Below are positions 23,702 through 32,345 of a stretch of 44,080 nucleotides of DNA, in pieces. Under the pieces are notes generated by a model. The model had not been told where the DNA came from, ran no database searches, and saw only the letters and a list, made by a program, of their open reading frames with translations. The stretch comes from Hyphomicrobiales bacterium (GTDB lineage: Bacteria > Pseudomonadota > Alphaproteobacteria > Rhizobiales > Beijerinckiaceae). Positions within the stretch are counted from its first letter, which is position 1. Each line of letters opens with the position of its first letter. Both the position numbers and the translations under genes were made by a program. The DNA lies in assembly GCA_025356415.1 (NCBI GenBank), contig JANXTB010000376.1, positions 1 through 44,080 of the forward strand, given 5' to 3'.

Positions 23702-24763
23702 ATGGCTCGACTCGCGCCGATCCGCGCCGCTGCCCTGCTCGCGACCGCATTCACGGCTGCCGCCCTCCTCGCCCCGGCCGCCGAGGCGCAGAGCGAACAG
23801 GAGCTCTACGCGAAGGCCAAACAGGAAGGCACACTGATCTTCTTCGGCTCAGGCCAGGCTGAAACCAACGAGCGCCTGATCCGCGAATTCGAGGCGAAAT
23901 ATCCGGGCATCAAGGTCGTCTACACGGGCGGTTTCAGCAATGTCTTCAATCAGGAGGTCAACAAGCAACTCGCTGCGAAAGACCTCAAGGTCGATCTGAT
24001 CAGCTTGCAGACTGTGCAGGATTTCCACGAATGGAAAAAGCGCGGCGTACTGCTGAATTTCAAGCACGAGGGCTTCGATCAGATCAATCCCGCCTACCGT
24101 GACCCGGACGGCGCCTTCACGACCATCCAGGTCAATTACATGAGCTACGGCTATAATCCGAAGCTCTTGAAGCCTGAGGATGTGCCGAAGTCCGCGCTCG
24201 ATTTTCTCAAACCCCAGTTCAAGGGCCGCATCACGCTCACCTATCCGCACGATGACGACACGACCTTGTTCTTGTTCGAACTGCTGTCGGACAAATATGG
24301 CCCGACTTTCGTCCCCGACCTGTTGAAACAGGAACCGAAATTCGTGCAGGGGCATCTGGGCGTGTCGCGCAGCATCGCGTCTGGCGAATCTCTCGCGTCC
24401 TTTGACGTGACGAGTTCCGCCGACAATCTGAAGCGCGCCGGCCAGCCGATCGAGCGCGCCTTTTCGCAGGAAGACGCCACGCCCATCACCACGCTGACGA
24501 TGGGCATCTTCAAGGATGCGCCTCACGTCAATGCGGCGAAGCTTTATGAAAATTGGCTGATGTCGAAGGATGTGCAGAGCCGCTCGCAGACCTATTCGGC
24601 GCGCACTGATGTGCCGCCGCCCGCAGGGCTGCCTGATTTGAAGACGCTGAAAGTGGCTTTTAATTATATCGAGTTTCTCGACAGCGAAGAGCATCTGAAA
24701 GTGCGCCGCGCCAAATATGAGAAGCTCATCGGTCCGGTTGTCGCCACCGGCTTCGCGCGCTGA
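23702..24763 (+). CDS. ABC-type solute-binding protein, extracellular family 1
   Basis: A 353-residue periplasmic receptor related to ferric iron, 2-aminoethylphosphonate and other family-1 binding proteins. Signal peptide to about residue 29 (AAALLAPAAEAQ), then QELYAKAKQEGTLIFFGSGQ, FEAKYPGIKVVYTGG, VDLISLQTVQDFHEWKKRGV, SYGYNPKLLKPEDVPKSALD, FKGRITLTYPHDDDTTLFLF and VNAAKLYENWLMSKDVQ. It differs markedly from the tandem pair at 7725 and 10036. AGGAGG right before the ATG. It has no permease or ATPase partner, and a strong terminator 24 bases after its stop shows it is a single-gene transcript. Confidence 0.9.
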   Translation: MARLAPIRAAALLATAFTAAALLAPAAEAQSEQELYAKAKQEGTLIFFGSGQAETNERLIREFEAKYPGIKVVYTGGFSNVFNQEVNKQLAAKDLKVDLISLQTVQDFHEWKKRGVLLNFKHEGFDQINPAYRDPDGAFTTIQVNYMSYGYNPKLLKPEDVPKSALDFLKPQFKGRITLTYPHDDDTTLFLFELLSDKYGPTFVPDLLKQEPKFVQGHLGVSRSIASGESLASFDVTSSADNLKRAGQPIERAFSQEDATPITTLTMGIFKDAPHVNAAKLYENWLMSKDVQSRSQTYSARTDVPPPAGLPDLKTLKVAFNYIEFLDSEEHLKVRRAKYEKLIGPVVATGFAR

Positions 24764-24786
24764 TCAGACCGGACGCCAACAAAAAG

Positions 24787-24820
24787 CCCGGCGCTGGAAA
24801 CAGCGCCGGGTTTTTATTTT
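24787..24820 (+). terminator. Strong intrinsic terminator, probably bidirectional
   Basis: CCCGGCGCTG and CAGCGCCGGG form a perfect 10-bp stem around GAAA, followed by TTTTTATTTT. On the other side AAAAAG gives a T-run for the minus strand. It sits between the end of the 23702 receptor gene and the end of the leftward eight-gene operon, so it can close both transcripts. Confidence 0.93.
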
Positions 24821-24834
24821 GGAAACATCCTAGA

Positions 24835-25635
24835 TCAACCGTGCTTGCGGCACCAGTCGATGACGATGCGGTTGAACTGCTCCGGATCTTCGATGTTCGG
24901 CAAGTGCCGCGCCTTCGGGATCATGAGGAATTCGCCCCGTTGTACAGTCCTGGCGATCATGGCGTTTTCTTCCGGGTTGGCGCCGGGATCATCCTCGCCG
25001 CACAGCACATAAGTTGGCGCCGCAATCTTCGAAAGCTGATCCGTCCATTTGAAATTCTGGATCGCCGCCGCGCAGCCGATGTAGCCGGTCGGCGTGCAGG
25101 CCGCGACCGTCTCGCGAATCTGTTTCCAGCGGCCGGGATTACGCGCCTTGAACTCCGGGCTCAGCCAGCGCCCGAGCGTCGTGTCGGCGATCGGCTCCAG
25201 CGAATTGTCGCGGCGGATCTGCACGATGCGCGCGCCCCAGCGCTCCTGCGCGTCGGCCGGCGACTGGCTCTGCGTGTCGCACAGGATGAGCGAGCGCAGG
25301 CGCGAGGCATGGTTGATCCCCAGCCCCTGCCCGATCATGCCGCCGATCGACAAGCCCCAATAAATCGCCTTGTCGATGCCCAGTTGGTCCATCACCTCGA
25401 CGGCGTCGCCGACGAGATCGTCCATCGCATAGAGGCCCGGCGCCGGATCGCTGCCGCCGTGGCCGCGCAGATCCGCGCGCAGCACGCGGAAACCGGCCGC
25501 CGTGAAAGCGGGAACCTGTTCCGCCCACATGCCCATGTCGGATGCGAGCGCGTGGCCGAAAAAAACCACGGGCGCATCTTCACGGCCCACGATGTCGTAG
25601 GCGATGCGAAGGCCATTCTTTTTTCTGTAGAGCAT
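24835..25635 (-). CDS. Alpha/beta hydrolase, enol-lactonase or meta-cleavage hydrolase type
   Basis: A 266-residue cytoplasmic alpha/beta-fold hydrolase. The triad is complete: nucleophile in GLSIGGMIGQ (GxSxG), acid in LCGEDDPGAN and His in KARHLPNIED. The oxyanion region is VVFFGHALASDMGMW. The sequence is most like 3-oxoadipate enol-lactonases (PcaD), and similar enzymes cut ring-cleavage products. The start at 25635 (MLYRKKNGLRIAYD) lies 14 bases after the FAH-family stop; the ORF-track extension overlaps that gene. It is the last gene of the eight-gene operon headed by an extradiol dioxygenase, which supports a role in breakdown of the ring-opened product (inference). Confidence 0.88.
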   Translation of the reverse strand: MLYRKKNGLRIAYDIVGREDAPVVFFGHALASDMGMWAEQVPAFTAAGFRVLRADLRGHGGSDPAPGLYAMDDLVGDAVEVMDQLGIDKAIYWGLSIGGMIGQGLGINHASRLRSLILCDTQSQSPADAQERWGARIVQIRRDNSLEPIADTTLGRWLSPEFKARNPGRWKQIRETVAACTPTGYIGCAAAIQNFKWTDQLSKIAAPTYVLCGEDDPGANPEENAMIARTVQRGEFLMIPKARHLPNIEDPEQFNRIVIDWCRKHG

Positions 25636-25649
25636 GTGCGCGTCCCCGT

Positions 25650-26513
25650 TCAGGCCTGATGCGCGCGCACGGGCACGTCCATGCGTCCGATCAGCGGGCA
25701 CTCGAGCGTGATCACATCGCCGGGCTTCACCGGGCCGACGCCCGAGCAGGTGCCGGTGTAGATCACATCGCCCGGATAAAGCGTGTAGAAGGACGTGGCG
25801 AATTCGATGAGGCGGCGGACGTTGTAGATCAGATAGGCCGTGTTGGTCTTCTGCCGCGTCTCGCCATTGACCTTGAGTTCGAGGGTAACGTCGGTCACAT
25901 CCGGAATTTCATCCGCCGTCACCATCCAGGGGCCGAGCACCGCATAACCGTCCGGCGACTTGCGGAACGAGCGGTCTTCCGGACCGCGGATCGTCATGTC
26001 GAGGCCCAGCGTATAGCCCGCGACGCAATCGAGCGCGTTGTCCATGGTGAGGTTAGTGGCCTGCTTGCCGATGACGACGACGAGTTCGAGCTCATGATCT
26101 GTGCGGCGCTCGGGGAAGCGCACCGGCACGCCCTCTGAGGGACCGACGATGGAGGTCGCCGCTTTCAGGAAGAGCCCGTCAGTGCCGATCTTCGCCGTGT
26201 GCTTGGAGCCGCCCGCCTGACGCGCCGCCTCCATTTCGATGATATGGTCCTGATAATTGGTCGGCGCCGCGACGGCCTTGGGCACGCGCGCGATCGGCGA
26301 GAGCAGTTTCACCGACGACACATCGACGCCCGGCGCCTTCTTGGCGGCCTCCATCAACTGATCCTTGATCTGCGGCAGCGCCGCGACCACGGCGTCGCAT
26401 TTCGCGGCGTAGGGCGTGCGCGCGCGAACCTCGGTCTGCACGTCGGTCACATCGTGAATCTTGTCACCGATGACGACGCCGAGACGGTCATCTCCAAAAC
26501 GACAGATACGCAT
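25650..26513 (-). CDS. Fumarylacetoacetate hydrolase (FAH) family protein
   Basis: A 287-residue cytoplasmic Mg2+-dependent enzyme of the FAH family, which includes fumarylpyruvate and acylpyruvate hydrolases, 2-hydroxyhepta-dienedioate isomerases and meta-pathway hydratases. Metal ligands are visible in RRTDHELELVVVIG (E-x-E) and GLDMTIRGPE (Asp), followed by NTAYLIYNVRRLIEF and PGDVIYTGTCSGVGPVKPGD, the latter being the typical C-terminal block. The N-terminus MRICRFGDDRLGVVIGD is the usual extra strand domain. AAGGAG precedes the ATG. It lies 20 bases after the PrpD gene. In the operon it would act on the ring-opened or hydrated acid after dioxygenase action (inference). Confidence 0.92.
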   Translation of the reverse strand: MRICRFGDDRLGVVIGDKIHDVTDVQTEVRARTPYAAKCDAVVAALPQIKDQLMEAAKKAPGVDVSSVKLLSPIARVPKAVAAPTNYQDHIIEMEAARQAGGSKHTAKIGTDGLFLKAATSIVGPSEGVPVRFPERRTDHELELVVVIGKQATNLTMDNALDCVAGYTLGLDMTIRGPEDRSFRKSPDGYAVLGPWMVTADEIPDVTDVTLELKVNGETRQKTNTAYLIYNVRRLIEFATSFYTLYPGDVIYTGTCSGVGPVKPGDVITLECPLIGRMDVPVRAHQA

Positions 26514-26533
26514 GTTCTTCTCCTTGAATCAGA

Positions 26534-27934
26534 TCAGGCGCGCAGCGCCGCGACAATGTCCTGCGCCGATGCGAGGCGCTCGGCGTTGAGCACGAGATCG
26601 ACCACGCGATCGACCTTGTCGTTGCTGAATTGCGTCGACGCCAGCTTCCGGAACTTGGAAACGACATCCGCCTCAGTCGCAAACTTCGCCTCGCTGCCGC
26701 GCGGCGCCTCGACGGTTTCCATTTCGACATCGCCGTTCTTGAAGCGAATCTCGACACGCACCTTGTGGCGGAAGCGCGAACCCAGCGCGGTGATCGCCGG
26801 ATCCTCGACCACGTCGACAAGACGCGACACCGCGATGCGGTCCGGATCGGCGACCTTGTCCTGCGTGAATTGCGCGACGAAGACATCGCCTTCCAGCAGA
26901 TAGGTCGCGATGCAATAGGGCAGGTTCAGTTGCGCGGAGGTCAGGCCCTCGGGCTTGTAGGGCCAGCCGACGTGATCTGCGGTGACCTGCGAACCATGCA
27001 CGATGATCTTCTCGATATCGGCGAGCTTGAAAGGATGGCGCGCCTCAATCTCGCGAATGCCGTCGAGCGTCGTGTGATTGCTGCCGACGCAGGAATAGAA
27101 TTTCAGCGCGATCTGCATGGTCTCGAAACGTTCGCCGAGTCCGGCCGACAGAGCCTCGAGATTGTAGCGATCATGCGAACGCGAGAAGGTCGAGCAGAAC
27201 CCGCCATATTCGCTCTCGAACACATCCTGAATGCCGGTGTATCCGCGCCGCGCCAGCATGGCGCCGTAATAGCCGCTCTGCGCGGAACGCCCCGCATGCA
27301 TGCGCTTGACCATCGAGCCATATTGCGCGGCCATGAGGCCGGCGGCCTGCGTGCCGGCGATGCCGAGCGCGTTCACGGTCTGGCCAACATCAAGCCGCAT
27401 CGCCGCGGCGGCGCCCGCGGCCGCGGAATAGACGCCGAGCGTCGCGCCCGAGTGCCAGCCCTGGCCGATATGCTCTTGCCCCATGCAGATGCCCACACGC
27501 GGGCCGATCTCGTAGCCCGCAACCGTCGCTGCAAGAAAATCCTTGCCGGTGATGGCGGCGTTCTTTTCAAGCACCGCGAGGACCGGCGGCAACGTCACCG
27601 CGCCGACATGCAGCACGCCGACGCGATGCACGTCGTCGAGCTCGAAGCTCTGCACCAGCGCGCCGTTGATCAGCACGGCGTGCGGCGCGGACAGCTTTTC
27701 CTTCGTGCCCCAGACCGATGTCGTCGTGCTGGAGTCCTCGTCGCCCAGCGCCTCGCGCAGGATCTTGCTCCACGGCAGATCGACGCCATAAATCGCGCAG
27801 CCGAGGGAATCCAGAACCAGCAGCTTGATGCGCGCGAGCACCTCCGCGGGAATGCGATCATAGGTGAAACCGCTCACGAATTCCGCGATCGCCTGCGTGT
27901 GCGGGTTGCCCCCGGCTCCATGTGACTTGGCCAT
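26534..27934 (-). CDS. MmgE/PrpD-family protein (first of a tandem pair in sequence order)
   Basis: A 466-residue protein of the MmgE/PrpD family, whose known members are 2-methylcitrate dehydratase, cis-aconitate decarboxylase and iminodisuccinate lyase. Hallmarks: N-terminal helical bundle (AIAEFVSGFTYDRIPAEVLA, LVLDSLGCAIYG), INGALVQSFELDDVHRVGVLHVG, YEIGPRVGICMG, GWHSGATLGVYSAAAGAA, GSMVKRMHAGRSAQSG and, in the smaller C-terminal domain, FYSCVGSNHTTLDG. Full length. It follows its paralog by 16 bases. Catalysing a (de)hydration or lyase step on a polycarboxylate fits, but the substrate cannot be named. The identity with a true PrpD is doubtful because no methylcitrate synthase is present. 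Confidence 0.92.
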   Translation of the reverse strand: MAKSHGAGGNPHTQAIAEFVSGFTYDRIPAEVLARIKLLVLDSLGCAIYGVDLPWSKILREALGDEDSSTTTSVWGTKEKLSAPHAVLINGALVQSFELDDVHRVGVLHVGAVTLPPVLAVLEKNAAITGKDFLAATVAGYEIGPRVGICMGQEHIGQGWHSGATLGVYSAAAGAAAAMRLDVGQTVNALGIAGTQAAGLMAAQYGSMVKRMHAGRSAQSGYYGAMLARRGYTGIQDVFESEYGGFCSTFSRSHDRYNLEALSAGLGERFETMQIALKFYSCVGSNHTTLDGIREIEARHPFKLADIEKIIVHGSQVTADHVGWPYKPEGLTSAQLNLPYCIATYLLEGDVFVAQFTQDKVADPDRIAVSRLVDVVEDPAITALGSRFRHKVRVEIRFKNGDVEMETVEAPRGSEAKFATEADVVSKFRKLASTQFSNDKVDRVVDLVLNAERLASAQDIVAALRA

Positions 27935-27950
27935 TTTTCTTTCCCTGCCC

Positions 27951-29303
27951 TTAATGTATCCAGTCGATGCGGCTCGCCTGCTCGAGGCTGCAGAGCCGTT
28001 CGAAAAGTTTTTCCGGATCTGCGTCCGGGTCCTGCCCTGTCATGATCGTGAACCGGGCGCGCAAATCATCCATACTCAATGGACACGACGGTGTCCCCGG
28101 AAAGTCGCTGACTTCGCGCTCGAAAACCCGTCCGTCCGTACATGTCAGCACGGAGCGGGTCATCCAGTCGGAATGGCTCTTGCGGCCATCGCTGACCACG
28201 TCGATCTTGGCGCAGAGCTGCCGCACGGCCTTGTTGTGGAGTTTTGCAGGATCGAAGCTCGCGGGGTCCGCCGCCTTGCCGGTCAGCGCGCAGGCGACCG
28301 AAAACGGGATGCTGTAGTTCGCCATGGCGAGATCGGCCGGCGACTTGTTGCCGTTCAGCTCGGCCATGCGCGACGTGCCGTAAATGATGATCGATTGCAC
28401 GTCCTGCGGCTTCAGTCCTAGCTCGGTTTGCCAGCATTCGATCGCGTAGATCGGCGTGTGCGCGGTGATGTGGCAGGGGTAGCGCTTGAGGCAGAGATTG
28501 AGCGTCTCGTAGTCAACTCCGAGCCCCTCGGTCAGCGTCTCGACGCGATACTTTTCACAATAGGTTGCGAGAAATCCCTTCTGGCCTTCGAGGATCTGAT
28601 GCGGGCCCGAAAAGCCGCGCTCGGCGAGACGCGCGGCGAACAGACCATTTTGCGCGGCGCGCCCGATGTGTAAGCGCTTCACCATCGCGCCCTGTCCCTC
28701 GAATGCGAATTGCATGAGGCCGGCCGACATGGAGCCTGCAATGCCGAAAGCCGAATTCATGGTCGCGGCATTGAATTTGTAGATCCGGCCCACGGCGGCT
28801 GCGGCGCCGAATGGCCCGGTGAGACCTGGCGCATGAAAGCCGCGCGGCTCGGCGGAATGCAGGGTCGCGGCGCCGATGCGCATCAGCACTTCGAAACCGG
28901 CGATCACGCCCGCGAGAAAGTCGCGCCCGCTGGCCTGCCTGTCCTGCGCAGCAGCCAGCGCCGCCGCAACCACGATGGCGCCGGGATGCACGCCGGCGCC
29001 GGGCTTGCGCAGGCTGTCGAGTTCCAGCGCATGGGAGAGCAGGCCATTGGCGAAGGCTGCCTGCTCGGGGGCGAGAGACACTTCGCCGGGACCGATCAGG
29101 CGCGAGAGGCCGAGACCGCCTTCGCTGGCATGCGCCATGGCGATCTGTCCCCATTGCGTCGTGCGACCGCGACGGCCGATGGCGATCGTGTCGATAATGC
29201 ATTCGCGCGCTCGCGCGATGACGTTGTCGGGAACGTCCTCAAGTTGCAGACCGGCCGCGTAGGCCGCCAGCTCCGCGCTATAGGCCTTGGTCGAAGCGCT
29301 CAT
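27951..29303 (-). CDS. MmgE/PrpD-family protein, second paralog
   Basis: A 450-residue MmgE/PrpD protein. Matching blocks to its neighbour include ECIIDTIAIGRRG, ANGLLSHALELDSLRKPGAGVHPG, LAGVIAGFEVLMRIG, FHAPGLTGPFGAAAAVGRIY, GAMVKRLHIGRAAQNG and RYPCHITAHTPIYAIE. It differs at the region around the conserved His (LRKPGAGVHPG against VHRVGVLHVG), so the pair may catalyse distinct steps. It starts on ATG at 29303, which overlaps the CapA-like stop (ATGA), hence coupled translation; no separate ribosome binding site is obvious. Proteins in this family are homodimers; a heteromeric pair is possible but unproved. Confidence 0.92.
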   Translation of the reverse strand: MSASTKAYSAELAAYAAGLQLEDVPDNVIARARECIIDTIAIGRRGRTTQWGQIAMAHASEGGLGLSRLIGPGEVSLAPEQAAFANGLLSHALELDSLRKPGAGVHPGAIVVAAALAAAQDRQASGRDFLAGVIAGFEVLMRIGAATLHSAEPRGFHAPGLTGPFGAAAAVGRIYKFNAATMNSAFGIAGSMSAGLMQFAFEGQGAMVKRLHIGRAAQNGLFAARLAERGFSGPHQILEGQKGFLATYCEKYRVETLTEGLGVDYETLNLCLKRYPCHITAHTPIYAIECWQTELGLKPQDVQSIIIYGTSRMAELNGNKSPADLAMANYSIPFSVACALTGKAADPASFDPAKLHNKAVRQLCAKIDVVSDGRKSHSDWMTRSVLTCTDGRVFEREVSDFPGTPSCPLSMDDLRARFTIMTGQDPDADPEKLFERLCSLEQASRIDWIH

Positions 29304-30355
29304 TTTTGCGCATCCGGCGCGCGAACGACGACTTCATTGCCTTCGCGGTCGAGCCGCGCGCCGAGTTCGAGGCTGCGCTTCTGCAGGTCGCGTAGCTCTT
29401 CGGTCTCGTCCGCGAGATCGCAGATGTAGGTTTCGTTGATGTCGTTGTGACGGACGAATTCGAAAGCGGCGCGAGTCAATGTGCTCCCGTCGAAATCGAG
29501 CTTCGCCATCATGCCGATCCAGTTTCCATGCGTGTGGCCGCCATGCCCGGTGTGAAACGAGAAACTGCCGAGGCCGTAGAAAATAGGCTTGCCGCGATAG
29601 ACTTCGACGCCGAGCGAGTAATGCGGGCCGTGGCCGATGACAGCATCCGCGCCCATGTCGATCGCGTGATGCGCGATCTCCTTCATGTATTCGAGCACAT
29701 CCTTGTTGAGGCCCCAGTGGAACGACGCAATGACGATGTCGGCGTTTTCACGCGCCGCCTTGATGTCGTCTTCGAGACGCTTCAGGTGATCCTTGTCGGC
29801 CCAGGTCACGATATAGGGCGGTATTCCGGGCCGGTTCATCGGCGGAATTTCACGCTTCATTTTATACATCGGTACTTGGTACGCGGTATGCCCGCGCAGC
29901 ACCGCGATCCCCGCCGCATGTTTTGTGGCTTCATGATTGGTCGCCCAGAACACCGAGCTTTTCTGGATGAACCCGATGCGCTGGCCCTTGCGCGTCACGA
30001 TGGCGGGCGCGCGCGCTTTCACATCAGACGCGCCGGCGCCCGTATGCGCAATGCCGGCGGCGTCAAGATAAGCAATGGATTCGTTGATCGCCTGCTCGCC
30101 GTAATTGACGTTGTTGGCCAGTCCGACAACGTCGATCCCGTAGCGCTTCAAAGCGGTCTGCGCGACATCCGGATTGGCGAAGAAGCCTTCAACGCTCGTC
30201 GAGCCTTCGTTGATCCTGTCAGACAGGCAGCATTCGAGATTCGAAAACACGAGATCGGCGGATTCGAAGGTCTTGCGCATCCGGCGGAATGGAACGTCGG
30301 GGTCGTCGACGTTCATCAAGTTGACGTCGCCTGTGAGCATCAGACTGAAAGACAT
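29300..30355 (-). CDS. CapA-family metallophosphatase-like protein, altered metal motif
   Basis: A 351-residue protein of the CapA/PgsA family (calcineurin-like fold; known for poly-gamma-glutamate synthesis). Visible: LMLTGDVNLM, ADLVFSNLECCLS, VIASFHWGLN, GADAVIGHGPHYSLGVEVY, GLGSFSFHTG. Two features are odd. There is no signal peptide or membrane helix, and the usual NNHxxDYG metal motif reads NNVNYGEQ, two residues shorter and without His or Asp. The start at 30355 (AAGGA seven bases upstream) is preferred over 30400. Embedded in a ring-cleavage operon between a receptor and two PrpD genes, it is more likely a soluble enzyme of that pathway than a capsule gene (inference). Confidence 0.82.
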   Translation of the reverse strand: MSFSLMLTGDVNLMNVDDPDVPFRRMRKTFESADLVFSNLECCLSDRINEGSTSVEGFFANPDVAQTALKRYGIDVVGLANNVNYGEQAINESIAYLDAAGIAHTGAGASDVKARAPAIVTRKGQRIGFIQKSSVFWATNHEATKHAAGIAVLRGHTAYQVPMYKMKREIPPMNRPGIPPYIVTWADKDHLKRLEDDIKAARENADIVIASFHWGLNKDVLEYMKEIAHHAIDMGADAVIGHGPHYSLGVEVYRGKPIFYGLGSFSFHTGHGGHTHGNWIGMMAKLDFDGSTLTRAAFEFVRHNDINETYICDLADETEELRDLQKRSLELGARLDREGNEVVVRAPDAQK

Positions 30356-30365
30356 GGCGCGTTCC

Positions 30366-31370
30366 TTATTCAACGATTTCATTGAGGCCCGGAACGACAA
30401 GAGAGGCCGTCGGAATCACTGACGACATATCCTTCAACGCCACCATGTCCTTCATCATGTTCGCGAGCGGAGCCGTATGAATGGCGCTCGTGTGGGCGAA
30501 GAAGTCGATGGACGCCAGGAAGTCGTAACTCTCGGCGATTTCCTCGCGATTACCCTTTGATGCTTCCACGAGAATATCGATGGCCTCGTTGCGATTGTCC
30601 TTGTTGTAGAACCACGCTATGGCCTCGTCCACGGCGGCGTTGATCTCGCGCGCTTCCTTCATGTTCGCCTTGGCCCAGCGCTGCGACACCTGCATGCCGG
30701 TCTGCGGCAGGTCCTGCGCGTAATCCTTGACGAGACCCAGCGATGTAAACCCTCGTTTCACCGCGGCAAAATTGAACGGCGGCACGAGCATGGTCGCATC
30801 GATGGCGCCCGACTGCAGGGCCGCGAAACGCGCGCCGGTCGCGCCAATGACGATGATGTCGTAATCACCGTCCTTGAGGCCAGTCGAGTTCATCACGCGA
30901 TCGAGAAAGATCTTGTTGATGTCGCGCAGGCCGCCGATGGAGATCTTCTTGCCCTTCAGGTCTTTCAGGCTCTTGATCGCGGGCTGGCCGATCATCACGT
31001 AATTCGGCGTCTGCCCGATGATGCGCATGATCGCGACGGGCGCGCCTTTCTCGACCGCATGAAGCGGCTCGGCGAGTCCGTTGACCGCCACAAGATCGAG
31101 CGATCCAGCCGCGAGCTGCTGTACGAGGCCCGGCGCCGTCGGCACGAAGACGACATCGGGCTTGATGCCATGACGCGCAAAGAAGCCTTTCTTCATCGCG
31201 ATGAGAAACGGCCAGACGCCAGACGTATACGAGCCCAGCACGCCGGTCACGACGACCTTTTCGGCCGCGACCGAAGCCTGCGGCTGGACGAAAGCCATTA
31301 CACAGAGCGCCGCGCCGAGAAGACCGGCGCGAATGCTTTTGCCTCCGGCATATTCGCCATCTCGTGTCAT
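30366..31370 (-). CDS. NMT1/TauA-like ABC solute-binding protein
   Basis: A 334-residue periplasmic receptor of the nitrate/sulfonate/taurine (NMT1/SsuA) type. A long signal segment (SIRAGLLGAALCVMAFVQPQASVAA) is followed by EKVVVTGVLGSYTSGVWPFL, AMKKGFFARHGIKPDVVFVP, GLVQQLAAGSLDLVAVNGLA, SLKDLKGKKISIGGLRD and a long helical C-terminus. GGGAGGGG is right before the ATG. It follows the signal-less relative by 32 bases and precedes CapA by 10. No permease or ATPase gene of the SsuBC type is in the window. Likely captures the pathway's substrate (inference). Confidence 0.9.
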   Translation of the reverse strand: MTRDGEYAGGKSIRAGLLGAALCVMAFVQPQASVAAEKVVVTGVLGSYTSGVWPFLIAMKKGFFARHGIKPDVVFVPTAPGLVQQLAAGSLDLVAVNGLAEPLHAVEKGAPVAIMRIIGQTPNYVMIGQPAIKSLKDLKGKKISIGGLRDINKIFLDRVMNSTGLKDGDYDIIVIGATGARFAALQSGAIDATMLVPPFNFAAVKRGFTSLGLVKDYAQDLPQTGMQVSQRWAKANMKEAREINAAVDEAIAWFYNKDNRNEAIDILVEASKGNREEIAESYDFLASIDFFAHTSAIHTAPLANMMKDMVALKDMSSVIPTASLVVPGLNEIVE

Positions 31371-31402
31371 CTTTCCCCTCCCGCTTTTTTTTAGATTTTT
31401 TA

Positions 31403-32341
31403 TCAGCCGTGTTCGACAAGCACGTTTCCGTCAGACCGTAGCTTTTGGGTGGCGCGATGGTAGGAGCTGTCGACATAATCAGAAGGCTTGCCCGGTGTGA
31501 CGCCAGCGCCGAAATGGCGCCTCAGCTCAAGGGTATTTACGAACCCCGCTTCATCGATGGTCGCTGTCGGCTCGAGGCCATAGCGATCGAGCCGCAGCAA
31601 GCGAACGCATTCGCTCGCCACATCCGGTTCCGTGCCAAGTTGGCCGGTGAGGATCGCGACGCAAGCCTCGTGATTGGCCTCATCGAGCACGAAGTCGAGG
31701 CAATCAATGTAGGCGGCGATGTAGCGCGTCACGAGATCGCGGTTGGCTTCCGCCCAGGCGCGCAGGGCGAAAGCTGACCCGGCCTGATACGGACCGATGA
31801 AATCCGTCGTGTCGCCGAAGCTTTTCAGGCCGAGCTTTTTGGCCTCCAGCGTGTAAGGCAGATTGAGTACGGAGGCCGTGTTGGCGCGATCATCCAGCAT
31901 CGCCTTGATGCGCAATTCGCCACGCCCCACCGCCACAACCGCATAATCCTCGCCGCGCTTCAGGCCGGCGTCTTCGAACATGCGGTACGCCTGAAACGCG
32001 AAAGCCGTGTCGGGCGCATCGACGACGAGGCGGCCGCCGCGCATCTGCGCGAGGTCGTCGATCTCCGGCTGCACGATCAACTCGTTCATGCCGGCGTCGC
32101 CGCCCATAAAGACGACGATGTCGACCCCATCGACGTCGCGCAGCGCTACCGCATTGTCGATCGCGACATGCACGATGTGAAAGTCGCCGCGCGCGAGACC
32201 ATCACGCTGAGCACGTGAATTGTCGGTCGACACGACTTCAAGCGCAATGCCGCGCTTTACGAATACGCCTAGATCGAGACCCACGCGCAGCGGCAGGGAC
32301 TTGGCGGTCGGATTGCAATTGACGACGAGATGGTCAGCCAT
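31403..32341 (-). CDS. NMT1/THI5-like protein without signal peptide
   Basis: A 312-residue protein with the type-II periplasmic-binding fold of the NMT1/THI5 family: LPLRVGLDLGVFVKRGIALE, GLARGDFHIVHVAIDNAVAL, GGRLVVDAPDTAFAFQAYRM, LDDRANTASVLNLPYTLEAK. It starts MADHLVVNCNPTAKSL with no hydrophobic leader, so as drawn it stays in the cytoplasm. Its start is four bases from the dioxygenase stop and no upstream in-frame leader is available. It may be a cytoplasmic ligand-binding protein, an enzyme like THI5-type proteins, or a receptor that lost its leader. Confidence 0.8.
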   Translation of the reverse strand: MADHLVVNCNPTAKSLPLRVGLDLGVFVKRGIALEVVSTDNSRAQRDGLARGDFHIVHVAIDNAVALRDVDGVDIVVFMGGDAGMNELIVQPEIDDLAQMRGGRLVVDAPDTAFAFQAYRMFEDAGLKRGEDYAVVAVGRGELRIKAMLDDRANTASVLNLPYTLEAKKLGLKSFGDTTDFIGPYQAGSAFALRAWAEANRDLVTRYIAAYIDCLDFVLDEANHEACVAILTGQLGTEPDVASECVRLLRLDRYGLEPTATIDEAGFVNTLELRRHFGAGVTPGKPSDYVDSSYHRATQKLRSDGNVLVEHG

Positions 32342-32345
32342 GGCC

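Noticed and set aside
29300-30355. Capsule or poly-gamma-glutamate locus
   Set aside because: Only a CapA-like gene is present, with altered metal motif and no membrane segment; no CapB/CapC-like genes lie near it.
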